Positions 24,976 to 34,250 of a stretch of 64,000 nucleotides of DNA are shown piece after piece (within the stretch, counting starts at the first letter, position 1; each line of letters starts with the position of its first letter). Source of the DNA: JBBARC01 sp040400005 (GTDB lineage: Bacteria > Pseudomonadota > Alphaproteobacteria > Acetobacterales > Acetobacteraceae); contig JBBARC010000003.1 in assembly GCA_040400005.1 (NCBI GenBank), positions 49,505 to 113,504 of the forward strand. Direction: 5' to 3'. Made by a program: the position numbers and the translations under genes. The notes under the pieces were generated by a model that did no database searches, was not told the DNA's origin, and was given only the letters and a program-made list of their open reading frames with translations.

Positions 24976-25845
24976 ATGATGCCAGCCCAAGTGGCGATTG
25001 CGGCGACGTGCGCGGCGTTAGGCCTTTCGCGTGCCAGCCTGTATCGCTTTTATAAACGACATGTTTGGCAAAAATCCTGGTCTAGTCCGGCCTTGCCGGC
25101 ACCACCCGCGCACAGGCGCAGCCCACCTCGCACGCTGCCCGCAGACGCGCGGCAAAATGTGCTCAACCTGCTCCGCGCGCCATGCTTTGCCGACCTCGCG
25201 CCGGCCGAAATCTATGCAACCCTGCTCGACGAGGGTACCTATTACTGTTCGATCAGCACGATGTATCGCATCCTCTGCGCGAACAACGAAGTTTGCCTAC
25301 GCCGCAAGCAACTGCGCCATCCCATCTATACTAAACCCGAATTACTGGCAGTGCAGCCGAATGAAGTCTGGTCATGGGATATCACAAAACTTAAAGGGCC
25401 AGCCAAATGGACGTATTTCTATCTCTACGTGATCATCGATATCTTTAGCCGCCGCGTTGTCGGCTGGCGCGTCGCTGATGCTGAAAGATCATCTCTGTTC
25501 AGGGCTTTGTTCAACGACACCATCGCCAAATATCCGGTGCAAGCAGGCACGCTTACTCTGCACGCCGACCGCGGCGGGCCGATGAAAGCCAAAGCAACCG
25601 CCTTCCTGCTCGCCGACCTGGGGGTTACCAAATCTCACAGCCGTCCGCATGTCTCAAACGATAACCCATTCTCGGAGAGCCACTTCAAGACCCTGAAATA
25701 TCAACCACAATTCCCGAAATGCTGCGGCTGCATCAAGGATGCCAAGCAGTTCTGCCGCGCATTCTTCGCCTAGTATAATCAAGCGCATCACCATGCCGGG
25801 CTAGGTTTGATGACGCCTGTGCCGCCGCCAACGGTCGCGATGCCG
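24976..25845 (+). pseudogene. IS3 orfB transposase with premature stop
   Basis: The open part (265 codons to TAG 25771-25773) contains an N-terminal HTH-like ACAALGLSRASLYRFY and a DDE integrase core: first Asp in NEVWSWDITKLKG, second in LTLHADRGGPMKAKA, and Glu in NPFSESHFKTLKYQPQFP. The stop follows FCRAFFA, where IS3 OrfB proteins continue FFxWYN. In frame after the TAG, YNQAHHHAGLGLMTP resembles the normal C-terminus before similarity fades. The catalytic triad is intact, but the C-terminus is lost by a nonsense mutation and orfA is dead, so the element is not autonomous. Confidence 0.8.
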
Positions 25846-26023
25846 ATGTCGGTCGCGATCGTGATTGACCTAGTCGCCGGCACAAGGCACACGGCTAACG
25901 GATCACATCTGATCGGTTGGATCACAAATAGTTGATTTGCTAGCGTGTCGCTCTCGCGGCCTTGTGATCACATTGCGGCTTCGGTAAACGGTGCCTGCGC
26001 TCAATCCTCGTCCTTATTCACAA

Positions 26024-27619
26024 ATGGAGCTTCCGGTGCATCATCTCACTAACCGCCACGCAGCATTACTTACGTCAGCCGGTATCGTTCTCGCCATACT
26101 TCCCGCGGCAGCTCAGACCACGGTCGGGCTCACGGAAAGCGTCGCGCGTTTTGCGCCCGAGGTACAGGTACTCGGCGAGGCGGATGCGGCCAATTGGATG
26201 CATTTCCAGGTAGCCCTTCGCCTGCGCAACGGCCCGGCACTCGCCGCTAGCAACGCAGCCCGCGTTCATCTATCTTCCGATGACCTAGACCGTAAGTATT
26301 TGCCGACCCGCGCCGATCATGATGCGGTCGTCGGCTGGCTCCGCGGCCAAGGCCTGACCATCGAGACTACCGCTACAAGTCGTCTAACGATCGGGGTGAG
26401 TGGTAGCGCCGGCAATGTTGCCCGCGCGTTCGGCGTTCACTTTTCCAGGATTGTGTCGGAAGGCCACAATTTCACCGCGGCTGATAGTGCGCCTGCTATC
26501 CCGATTAGTCTTGCTGGCGCTGTGCTCAGCATCAACGGCCTTCAACCACATCTGCATGCGCACAAGATGAACGTTATTCATCCATTCAGCAATACGGCAG
26601 TTCCCTATTACGCGGGCGCCTTTGTGAAGGCCTACGGTGCTACCGGCATCGGCAATGGCGGGGCAAACACAACGACTGCGATCATTATCGACACATTTCC
26701 AAAAACAACCGATCTGACGAAATACTGGGCTACGGCTGGTATCGCGCAGAGTCTGTCGAACATAACTCTCATCCAAACGGTTCCTGGCACCCTGCCGGCG
26801 ATTTCCGGGGAAGAGAGCATGGACGCGCAGATCGCAAGCTCTGTTGCCCCCGCCAGCAAGGTGCGCGTGTACGCATCGAAGAGCCTGAGTTACGCTAATC
26901 TCGATACTGCGTTCCAGAATGTCGTCACAGATCTTCAGGCTGGTGTGGTGATCACCCAGGTGTCTATCAGCCTTGGCGGCTGCGAGACGTCGACGCCAGC
27001 CGGTGAAATTGCCACGGATGACAATTTCTTTTCGGTCATGTCATCTCTTGGCGCTACAGTGTTCGTCTCGTCAGGCGATAGTGGCTCGCATGAATGCGGA
27101 GGCACCGCCAACGTGCCATCATTCTTTTCGACCAGCCCTAACGTAACGGCTGTTGGCGGTACTACGTTGAAACTTACGACCACAGGCACGACCAAGACTG
27201 AGACAAGTTGGACCGGAAGCGGTGGCGGTATCAGCCAGAAATTTATCAAACCCTCCTATCAATCGGCATTAAGCTACGCCATGCGCGCCGTGCCCGATAT
27301 GTCGACCGATGCCAATCCCAGCACCGGCGCGCTAGTCTACGTAAATGGCGCAGCCCAGCAAATCGGCGGGACGTCGTTGTCCGCACCAATGAGCGCTGGT
27401 CTCGCAGCATTGGTAAACAGCTCGCGTCTTGCGGTTGGCAAACCGACACTTGGACAACTTAACAGCCGCATCTATCCATTGCTGGGCACCGCGAATTTCC
27501 GGGATATTAAGATCGGCAGTAACGGCGGCTACTCCGCCAGCGCTGGGTTCGATCTGGTGACCGGCATAGGGTCCCCCGCAATGGCGACCCTACTCCCGAC
27601 ACTGGTTGCGCAGCCGTGA
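26024..27619 (+). CDS. Sedolisin-type serine-carboxyl peptidase (S53), secreted
   Basis: The roughly 530-residue precursor has a signal peptide (HLTNRHAALLTSAGIVLAIL, cleavage near AAAQT) and a pro-domain (about 40-190). Its catalytic domain carries the S53 residues: Glu and Asp in ISGEESMDAQIA, the oxyanion-hole Asp region VFVSSGDSGS, and Ser in GGTSLSAPMSAG. The C-terminal calcium loop appears as DIKIGSNGGYSASAGFD. Sedolisins are endopeptidases active at low pH, so a periplasmic or extracellular acidic setting is implied. ATG at 26024 is preferred over an in-frame GTG at 25991 because it leads into the signal peptide. The flanks (25.85-26.02 and 27.62-27.88 kb) show no gene. Confidence 0.88.
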   Translation: MELPVHHLTNRHAALLTSAGIVLAILPAAAQTTVGLTESVARFAPEVQVLGEADAANWMHFQVALRLRNGPALAASNAARVHLSSDDLDRKYLPTRADHDAVVGWLRGQGLTIETTATSRLTIGVSGSAGNVARAFGVHFSRIVSEGHNFTAADSAPAIPISLAGAVLSINGLQPHLHAHKMNVIHPFSNTAVPYYAGAFVKAYGATGIGNGGANTTTAIIIDTFPKTTDLTKYWATAGIAQSLSNITLIQTVPGTLPAISGEESMDAQIASSVAPASKVRVYASKSLSYANLDTAFQNVVTDLQAGVVITQVSISLGGCETSTPAGEIATDDNFFSVMSSLGATVFVSSGDSGSHECGGTANVPSFFSTSPNVTAVGGTTLKLTTTGTTKTETSWTGSGGGISQKFIKPSYQSALSYAMRAVPDMSTDANPSTGALVYVNGAAQQIGGTSLSAPMSAGLAALVNSSRLAVGKPTLGQLNSRIYPLLGTANFRDIKIGSNGGYSASAGFDLVTGIGSPAMATLLPTLVAQP

Positions 27620-27881
27620 GCATGGCGGCCAGGTGGTTAGTCCCTGGCCGTTCGTTTCTTGCGTGAAAATGGCTTGTCATCTGCGTAGCTATGCAGAATC
27701 AGGGTCGCTTGTTCATCCTAGGTGTCACTGCGGCTTGGCCAGTCTGCGAACGGCGGGGCGATGGCAAACCCCGCCGCTTGCTCGTACACGGCTTTAGACC
27801 GACCGTCGGCTGCGGTCGCCCGGCAGTGGATATTTTGTCCATCAGCGACCGTGCGGAAATAGTCCCGAACTTACCGCGCTG

Positions 27882-30800
27882 TCAGTCCGCAGGTAGCGCG
27901 GGCTCCTTCAAAGCCGAAACACCAGCCGTGGATCGGGGCGGCAGCCGCCAGCCTTTGACGATTGCGTAAATCGCCGGAATAACAAGCAGGGTTAGGATGG
28001 TAGACGACACCATCCCGCCCACCATCGGAACGGCAATGCGCCGCATGACTTCCGACCCGGTGCCGGTGCTCCACAGGATTGGCAGCAACCCGGCCATGAT
28101 CGCGACCACCGTCATCATCTTCGGGCGCACCCGCTCGACCGCGCCGTGCATGATCGCCCCTTGCAGATCTTCGCGGCTCAATATCGCACCTTCAACACGG
28201 CGCGCCTCGCGAACCTCGGTAAGCGCGTGGTCCAGGTAGATCAGCATGACCACGCCGGTTTCGGCCGCAACGCCGGCAAGTGCGATGAAGCCTACCGTTA
28301 CCGCAACACTCATGTTGTAACCCAGCCACCACATCAACCAGGCGCCGCCGACCAGTGCGAAAGGAACGGACAGCATGACGATAAAAGTCTCGGTCAGCCG
28401 ACCGAAGTTGAGGAATAGCAGCACCATAATCACCACCAGCGTTGCTGGCACCACCACCTTGAGCTTGGCCTCGGCACGCTGCAGGTACTCAAACTGGCCG
28501 CTCCATTCAATGTGGTAGCCCGGCGGCATCTTTACCTGCCCGGCGACTTTTTGGGCGGCCTCGGCGACATAGCCACCCAGGTCACGCCCTTGCAGGTCGA
28601 TGTAGATATAGGCCACCGGCTGCGCGTTTTCCGTGCGGATACTGGGCGGCCCAGTGGTGATGAGGATACTGGCGAGCTGGCCCAAGGGGACCATGGCGCC
28701 ACCCATCGCCGGCACCAGCACCTGGCTTGCGATGGCTTGCGGGTCATCGCGCAGGTCGCGCGGATATCGTACGTTCACGCCATAGCGCTCGCGGCCTTCG
28801 ACGGTTGTGGTGACCGTTTCGCCGCCAAGCGCGGTTGCCACCACCTTCTGCACGTCCTGCACCGAAAGTCCGTAACGGGCAGCGGCTTCGCGATCCGGCG
28901 TGATCTCCACATAGCGGCCGCCTTCCAGCCGCTCGGCGAAGGCGCTTGTGGTTCCCGGCACGCCATGCACGACGCGCTCCACCTCGGTCGCCAGGCGCTC
29001 CAGCACGTGCAGGTCCGGCCCGAAAACCTTTACCCCGACGGGCGTACGAATGCCGGTCGACAGCATGTCGATGCGCGCTTTGATCGGCATGGTCCAGGCG
29101 TTGCTGACCCCGGGCAGCTGCAGGGCGGCGTTCATCTCCGCAATCAACTGGTCGAGCGTTTTGCCGGCCGGCCACTGCGAAGGCGGCTTCAAATTGACCA
29201 CGGTTTCGCTCATCTCGACCGGCGCCGGATCCGTCGCGGTCATCGCCCGGCCAGCCTTGCCGAACACTGACTGAACCTCCGGAAACGATTTTATCACCCG
29301 GTCCTGCACCTGCAACAGTTCGGCGGCCTTGGTGATCGACAGCCCCGGCAGCGTCACCGGCATGAACAGCAGCGTGCCTTCGTTCAGACTGGGCATGAAC
29401 TCGCGGCCAAGCTGCATCGCGGGCCAGGCCGTGGCACCCAGGATGGCGATCGCGACAACCACGACCAGGACCGGCACCCGCAAAACGACGCGGATGAGCG
29501 GGCGGTAGACCCAGATCAGCGCGCGGTTGATCGGGTTTTTCGCCTCGGGGATAATGCGTCCCCGCACGAAGAACAGCATTAGCACAGGCACCAAAGTGAT
29601 CGACAGCAGCGCACCGCCTGCCATCGCAAAGGTTTTTGTGTAAGCCAACGGCTTGAACAAACGGCCTTCCTGATCCTCCAGCGCGAACACCGGCAGGAAG
29701 GCGGCGACGATCACCAGCAGGCTGAAGAATAGCGACGGGCCAACTTCTTTCGCGGCCTTAATCAGCGCCGCACCGCGTGGCTCGCCCGGGTTTAGGCGTT
29801 CAACATGCTTGTGGGCATTTTCGATCATCACAATCGCCGCATCCACCATGGCGCCGAGCGCGATCGCGATGCCGCCCAGGCTCATGATGTTGGAACCGAT
29901 GCCAAGCGCGTGCATACCGGCAAAGGCGATCAGAATACCGATCGGCAGCGTTAGAATAGCGACCAGGGCGCTGCGCACATGCAGCAGAAAAATGAAGCAG
30001 ACCGCAGCAACGATCAGACTTTCTTCCAGCAGGGTGTGCTTGAGGGTGTAGATCGCGCTGTCGATCAGCTGCGAGCGATCGTACACTGGCTGGATCGATA
30101 CGCCATCCGGCAGGCCAGGCGCGATCTCCGCCAGCTTGGTTTTTATGTTGTCGATGGTGGTTAGCGCATCGGCGCCATCCCGCTTCAGCGCAATGCCGCC
30201 GACCACCTCGCCTGTTCCGTTCATTTCGGCAATGCCGCGGCGTTCGTCCGGGCCGAGTTCGATGCGGGCGACATCGCGCAGCAGCACCGGCGTGCCCGAG
30301 CCGTTTGGATCGGCTTTCAGCACGACCGCCCCGAGATCCTTCATGTTGCGCAGGTAGCCGCGGCCGCGGACCATGTATTCGGTCTCGCTCATCTCGATCG
30401 TGCGGCCGCCGACATCGTTATTGCTGGCACGGATTGCGTCTGAGACGCGGTCCAGGGGGATGCCGAAGGCCTGCAGTTTTCTGGGATCGACAACAACCTG
30501 ATACTGCTTCTCGAAGCCGCCGACGCTTGCCACCTCGGCCACCCCCTTGGCGGTCACCAGGCCGTAGCGCACGATCCAATCTTGGATACTGCGCAGCTCG
30601 GCCAACGTCCGGTTGGCACCAAGCACGACATATTCGTAGACCCAGCCGACACCGCTCGCGTCCGGTCCCAAGGCGGGGGTTACCCCTAAGGGCAGGCGCT
30701 TGGCGGCAAAATTGAGGTATTCGAGCACCCGCGCGCGCGCCCAATAAAGATCGGTGCCATCGTCGAACACGACATAGACGAACGACACACCGAAATTCGA

Positions 30801-31055
30801 AAAGCCACGCACCACTTTTGCGTGTGGCACCGCAAGCAAGGCTGTGGTCAGCGGATAGGTGACCTGATCCTCAACCACCTGCGGGGCTTGGCCGGGATAG
30901 TCGGTATAGACGATGACTTGCGTGTCGGAGAGGTCTGGCAGGGCATCGAGTGGCGTGTTAGCGGCCGACCAGATGCCGATGCCGACCATGATCAGGGTCG
31001 CCAGCAAAACCAGCATCTTGTTGCGCGCGCACAGCTCGATGACGCGGCCGATCAT
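27882..31055 (-). CDS. cusA: CusA/CzcA-family heavy-metal RND efflux pump
   Basis: The 1057-residue inner-membrane RND protein opens with the family start (ARNKMLVLLATLIMVGIGIW), PDLSDTQVIVYTDYPGQAPQ, and carries LGAMVDAAIVMIENAHKH, the TM4 proton-relay motif of monovalent-metal (CusA-type) pumps. Periplasmic Met residues corresponding in position to the E. coli CusA copper triad appear in LLFMPVTLPGLS, PAPVEMSETVV and ARIDMLSTGIRTPVG. It exports Cu(I)/Ag(I) from periplasm or cytoplasm with CusB and CusC. Its ATG overlaps the cusB stop by 4 nt, and it is the last gene of the operon. Zn/Co/Cd specificity is less likely given the Met pattern. Confidence 0.88.
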   Translation of the reverse strand: MIGRVIELCARNKMLVLLATLIMVGIGIWSAANTPLDALPDLSDTQVIVYTDYPGQAPQVVEDQVTYPLTTALLAVPHAKVVRGFSNFGVSFVYVVFDDGTDLYWARARVLEYLNFAAKRLPLGVTPALGPDASGVGWVYEYVVLGANRTLAELRSIQDWIVRYGLVTAKGVAEVASVGGFEKQYQVVVDPRKLQAFGIPLDRVSDAIRASNNDVGGRTIEMSETEYMVRGRGYLRNMKDLGAVVLKADPNGSGTPVLLRDVARIELGPDERRGIAEMNGTGEVVGGIALKRDGADALTTIDNIKTKLAEIAPGLPDGVSIQPVYDRSQLIDSAIYTLKHTLLEESLIVAAVCFIFLLHVRSALVAILTLPIGILIAFAGMHALGIGSNIMSLGGIAIALGAMVDAAIVMIENAHKHVERLNPGEPRGAALIKAAKEVGPSLFFSLLVIVAAFLPVFALEDQEGRLFKPLAYTKTFAMAGGALLSITLVPVLMLFFVRGRIIPEAKNPINRALIWVYRPLIRVVLRVPVLVVVVAIAILGATAWPAMQLGREFMPSLNEGTLLFMPVTLPGLSITKAAELLQVQDRVIKSFPEVQSVFGKAGRAMTATDPAPVEMSETVVNLKPPSQWPAGKTLDQLIAEMNAALQLPGVSNAWTMPIKARIDMLSTGIRTPVGVKVFGPDLHVLERLATEVERVVHGVPGTTSAFAERLEGGRYVEITPDREAAARYGLSVQDVQKVVATALGGETVTTTVEGRERYGVNVRYPRDLRDDPQAIASQVLVPAMGGAMVPLGQLASILITTGPPSIRTENAQPVAYIYIDLQGRDLGGYVAEAAQKVAGQVKMPPGYHIEWSGQFEYLQRAEAKLKVVVPATLVVIMVLLFLNFGRLTETFIVMLSVPFALVGGAWLMWWLGYNMSVAVTVGFIALAGVAAETGVVMLIYLDHALTEVREARRVEGAILSREDLQGAIMHGAVERVRPKMMTVVAIMAGLLPILWSTGTGSEVMRRIAVPMVGGMVSSTILTLLVIPAIYAIVKGWRLPPRSTAGVSALKEPALPAD

Positions 31056-32440
31056 GGTTTGGCTCCGGGCTGATCGGTTGGCGGTTGGCCGCCGCTGCCG
31101 AACCCTTGCAGCGCTGCCCGCAGGTTACTCTCAGCGTCGATCAGAAAAGTCGCGCCGACGACCACGCGGTCGCCTGTCTTTACCCCGTCCACCACCTGAA
31201 CCCAGCCGTCGCCACGCATGCCTAGCGTAACGGCTCGCGGCTGAAAGCGCCCCTCGCCGGCGGCGATCAGCACCGCTTGCCGTGTGCCACTATCCAGAAT
31301 GGCGGAGTCGGGCACCGTCATCACAGGTTCGCCGGTAGGGGCGGCGTCGATCTGCACATTCGCGAACATGGCCGCGCGCAACACACCGTCGGGGTTAGGC
31401 AGCACGATGCGCACGCGGGCCGTGCGCGTGTCGGCTGATAGCGACGGATAGATGAACGCCACCCGGCCTGAGAAACTGCGGCCGGGAAAGGCGACGAAGC
31501 TGGCGCGGGCGGCCTGGCCCGGCACGATCGCGCCGAGGTCCTGCTCCTGCACCTGAGCAATCAGCCACAGGCTGGACAGGTCCGCGGTCCGATAAAGCGC
31601 CTCGCCAGCGTCAACCCGCATGCCTTCCTGCACCGGCTTATCGATCACCACGCCATCGGCCTGGGCCATGACTGGGATGCGCAGCGTCGATCGGCCGGAC
31701 CGGCGCAAACGCGCGATTTCAGTGCCGGGGATGTTGAGCGCTTGCAGGCGTTGGAGAGCGGCCGCGCCGATCGCGCCGCCCATGCGCGCCGCAATCAGAT
31801 ATTCCTTTTCCGAAGCGACCATGTCCGGCGCGTAGATCTCGGCCAGCACTTGGCCGCGCCTGACCGGGTCGCCGTTTGCCGCAACGGCCAGGTGTTCGAT
31901 CCAGCCCGGCACCCGCGTGGTAACGGTCGCCAGCCGCCGTTCATCGAATTCCAGCGTACCAATTGCCCGAATACTGCGGGCGGTGGGCAGCCGCAGCGCG
32001 GCGGCTTCTGTCCGCACTCCGAGGGTTTGCAGGCGGCCGGGGGTGATCCGCACGGTGCCGGGCGGGTCTTCCTTGCTGCCCTCGTCGGCATAGACCGGGA
32101 TATACGCCATGCCCATGCTGTCGCTTTTGGGTTTGGGCGAGGTATCCGCCAGACCCATCGGGTTGCGGTAGTAGAGGATGCGATGATCGCCAGCGGGCTT
32201 TGCGAGCATGGCCGTGGCGGCCGGTACTGCCGCGATCGGCGCGGCGGGTTGCGCGGCAGCATCGCCGAAGATCGGATGATAGGCCCGTCCATCTGGCGTG
32301 GTCTTGGGGCCGCTCGCATAGAACGGCCTGCCATCGGGATCCTGGTAGAAAAGTGGCCGGCGGGGCTGATCGTCAGCTCGGGCCAGGCTGGCGACGGCGG
32401 CCAAGGTGATTGCCGATGCCAACAGGAAAGGCCGCATCAC
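31052..32440 (-). CDS. cusB: CusB-type membrane fusion protein with heavy-metal-binding repeats
   Basis: The 462-residue periplasmic adaptor has a signal peptide (FLLASAITLAAVASLARA). Two N-terminal heavy-metal-binding units follow, PLFYQDPDGRPFYASGPK (about 30-60) and ILYYRNPMGLADTSPKPKSD (about 88-125, ending MGMAYIPVYAD). Lipoyl/barrel-sandwich and beta-barrel domains follow (VRRGQVLAEIYAPDMVASEK, GQAARASFVAFPGRSFSG). Having two YxxP-type units is more than the single one usual in CusB homologues. It links the CusA pump to the CusC channel and hands over metal. It overlaps cusC and cusA by 4 nt each. Confidence 0.85.
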   Translation of the reverse strand: MMRPFLLASAITLAAVASLARADDQPRRPLFYQDPDGRPFYASGPKTTPDGRAYHPIFGDAAAQPAAPIAAVPAATAMLAKPAGDHRILYYRNPMGLADTSPKPKSDSMGMAYIPVYADEGSKEDPPGTVRITPGRLQTLGVRTEAAALRLPTARSIRAIGTLEFDERRLATVTTRVPGWIEHLAVAANGDPVRRGQVLAEIYAPDMVASEKEYLIAARMGGAIGAAALQRLQALNIPGTEIARLRRSGRSTLRIPVMAQADGVVIDKPVQEGMRVDAGEALYRTADLSSLWLIAQVQEQDLGAIVPGQAARASFVAFPGRSFSGRVAFIYPSLSADTRTARVRIVLPNPDGVLRAAMFANVQIDAAPTGEPVMTVPDSAILDSGTRQAVLIAAGEGRFQPRAVTLGMRGDGWVQVVDGVKTGDRVVVGATFLIDAESNLRAALQGFGSGGQPPTDQPGAKP

Positions 32441-33750
32441 AGGTTCCCGCCGATCAAACGCTCAATCGCGGCAAGCTCGACCTGCTCGTCGAGCTGCGCC
32501 TGCAGCACGCGACGTTCGATATCATGGGTCTGTCGCTCGGCCGCGATTGCAGATGTCAAATCCCCACGCCCCTGGCTGTAATTAGCCAGCACCGATTGGA
32601 TTACCGCGCGCGCCTGCGGTGCCGCCTCTTGCTGCAAGATCGCCTCGGTCGCCCGGGCGGCTTGAAATCTCGCAAGACCCTCCGCCAACGCGCCCTCGAT
32701 CTCAAGCCGGGTCACGTCATAGCGTTGCTGCGAGGCGCCAAGCTGGGCGGCTGCCTCACGCTCACCGGCGGCCTCGCGCCCCCATGGAAGCGGGATGTTG
32801 AGGCTGACAGTAGCCGCGAAACCTACGGGCCGGTCGTTGGTCTGAATAAGCGGCCCCGCCCCGACGGTCACATCAGGATACCATGCTTTGCCCGCCAGGG
32901 TGCTGCGCGTACGTGCCGCGTCAATCGAGGCGGTGCTGGCGGCCAGCGTCGGATTAGCTGACTGGGCACGCGCCACCAACATCTCCAAGGCGGGCTCGGC
33001 GAGTGGAATTGGCCGCGCGCGGCTGGGTTCCGCGAGGGACGCACGCGCCGGGCGGCCGACCAGCACATTGAGGCGCGCACGCGCGGCCTCATGGCCGCCC
33101 GCAAGCCGGACCGCTTCGGTCTTGGCTGCCGTCTCCTCGCCGAACGCCTGGATGACGGCCACCTGGTCGCCGCCGCCCTGGGCATAACGGGCCGACGCGG
33201 CAGACCGCATCCGGCCCGCCAGCCGGGCAATGTCGCGGTTAACTGCCTGCTCGCGCGAAGTCAGGTAATACTGCGCGTAGGCGACCTTGATTTGCTCATC
33301 CAGCTCATCCTGCGCCGCACGTTCCCGGCCGCGGCTGGCATCCAACTCCGCCAGGGCCGCCGCCCGGCGTAGGCGGCGTTTACCCCAGAGCGGGAACGCC
33401 TGGGTTAGCAGCACAGTATGGGCGCTAAAGACGTTCGGATCTTTGTAGTAGCTGTAACTATCGGTGATGGTCGGGTCATCGAGCGCGTCAGCACCGCCGG
33501 CGCGGGCAGAGGCCGCGTCGGTGTCCAAGGCTGCGGCGCGCAATGCCGGACTTAAGCGTCGCCCGGCGGCGAGCACGTCATCAACGGTCGCGCCCAGCGG
33601 GTCAGCAGCCTGTGACCAGGGCTGGGCGCCAGTCTGGGCGCCAGTCTGGGCCCCAGTCTGGGCCCAAGCCTGCGAATGAACTTGGGCGTACGCAATCAGG
33701 GCGAGAACCAGCACGCCGCTAGCCCCACGCCGCACCCACTGGGCGGTCAC
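32437..33750 (-). CDS. cusC: TolC-family outer-membrane channel of the Cus operon (CusC/CzcC-like)
   Basis: The 437-residue protein has a signal peptide followed by a short repeated segment (AQTGAQTGAQTGAQ, encoded by tandem repeats at about 33617-33670). Two OEP repeats of long amphipathic helices come next (LRRAAALAELDASRGRERAA; ANPTLAASTASIDAARTRST). NIPLPWGREAAGEREAAAQL is typical of the CzcC branch. It forms the outer-membrane exit duct for the tripartite metal pump. The AQTG repeat after the signal peptide is unusual and likely variable in copy number. It overlaps cusB by 4 nt and lies 1 nt from the upstream FixH/YtkA-like gene. Confidence 0.82.
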   Translation of the reverse strand: MTAQWVRRGASGVLVLALIAYAQVHSQAWAQTGAQTGAQTGAQPWSQAADPLGATVDDVLAAGRRLSPALRAAALDTDAASARAGGADALDDPTITDSYSYYKDPNVFSAHTVLLTQAFPLWGKRRLRRAAALAELDASRGRERAAQDELDEQIKVAYAQYYLTSREQAVNRDIARLAGRMRSAASARYAQGGGDQVAVIQAFGEETAAKTEAVRLAGGHEAARARLNVLVGRPARASLAEPSRARPIPLAEPALEMLVARAQSANPTLAASTASIDAARTRSTLAGKAWYPDVTVGAGPLIQTNDRPVGFAATVSLNIPLPWGREAAGEREAAAQLGASQQRYDVTRLEIEGALAEGLARFQAARATEAILQQEAAPQARAVIQSVLANYSQGRGDLTSAIAAERQTHDIERRVLQAQLDEQVELAAIERLIGGNL

Positions 33751-33751
33751 C

Positions 33752-34150
33752 TTACTTCACCAGATCGGCGGTGATGGTGCCCCGAACGGTCTCCGGCTCG
33801 CCCTGCACTTTGGCCGCCAGATGTAGCGCCCAGGTGCCGGTCATGCTTGGTTCCACCGCGAAGCTATAAACCCCGCCCGGCGCCGGTATCGCCTTCACGG
33901 GTGCCGTCATCGTCGCCATCCCCATCGGCCCCATATCGGCCGAGCTTTCGAAGATCACGCCGTCAGACACAGGCTTACTGTCGGATGTGTGCAGAAGGCG
34001 AACCTGGACGATGTCGCGACCGGCCTTGGGCTGTGGCTTACCGATTAGCTCAAAACGGTAGTCATCGGCCTTGGCAAGGGCCGGGCCAATGCTGAGCGCG
34101 CAAGCGCCGGTAAGCGCCACGGCGCCTGCAAAAAGACGTGTAAAGATCAT
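33752..34150 (-). CDS. Periplasmic YtkA/FixH-like protein of the Cus operon
   Basis: The 132-residue protein has a signal peptide (FAGAVALTGACALSIGPALA) and a single beta-sandwich domain: VQVRLLHTSDSKPVSDGVIF, MGPMGMATMTAPVKAIPAPG, and YSFAVEPSMTGTWALHLAAK. This is the pattern of YtkA/FixH-like copper-associated proteins. The Met cluster (M-G-P-M-G-M-A-T-M) could bind Cu(I). It lies between the small Cys/Met-rich protein and cusC. A role as a periplasmic copper carrier delivering to CusB is inferred from motif and context. Confidence 0.7.
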   Translation of the reverse strand: MIFTRLFAGAVALTGACALSIGPALAKADDYRFELIGKPQPKAGRDIVQVRLLHTSDSKPVSDGVIFESSADMGPMGMATMTAPVKAIPAPGGVYSFAVEPSMTGTWALHLAAKVQGEPETVRGTITADLVK

Positions 34151-34250
34151 GAAAATACCCTTCGTAACCCGCTGCTACACGGCAGGTGCCGTGCGGGCGG
34201 TGAACAAATCTTGGTCGACTGGACGCACCTCGGGTGTGCGCCGGTGGGAC

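Larger units (their letters stand above)
24738..25845 (+). mobile_element. Decayed IS3-family element (orfA and orfB remnants)
   Basis: A two-gene IS3-type organisation is visible: orfA (helix-turn-helix plus coiled coil) followed by orfB (rve integrase domain). Both are damaged (see the two entries). Exact terminal inverted repeats could not be set by eye, so the ends are approximate. Composition is similar to the chromosome. It separates the thiE region from the sedolisin gene. Confidence 0.75.

Noticed and set aside
24976..25773. Functional transposase
   Set aside because: The C-terminus is cut by an in-frame TAG with recognisable sequence after it, and the required orfA is broken.
27691..27969. 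Open frame between the sedolisin and cusA genes
   Set aside because: It overlaps the cusA 3' end, has no recognisable motif and no ribosome site; the gap is best seen as non-coding.
28512..29270. Long plus-strand open frame (252 codons) opposite cusA
   Set aside because: It is antisense to a fully convincing RND pump gene, His/Arg/Gly-rich and without ribosome site or family features; a shadow of GC-rich codon bias.
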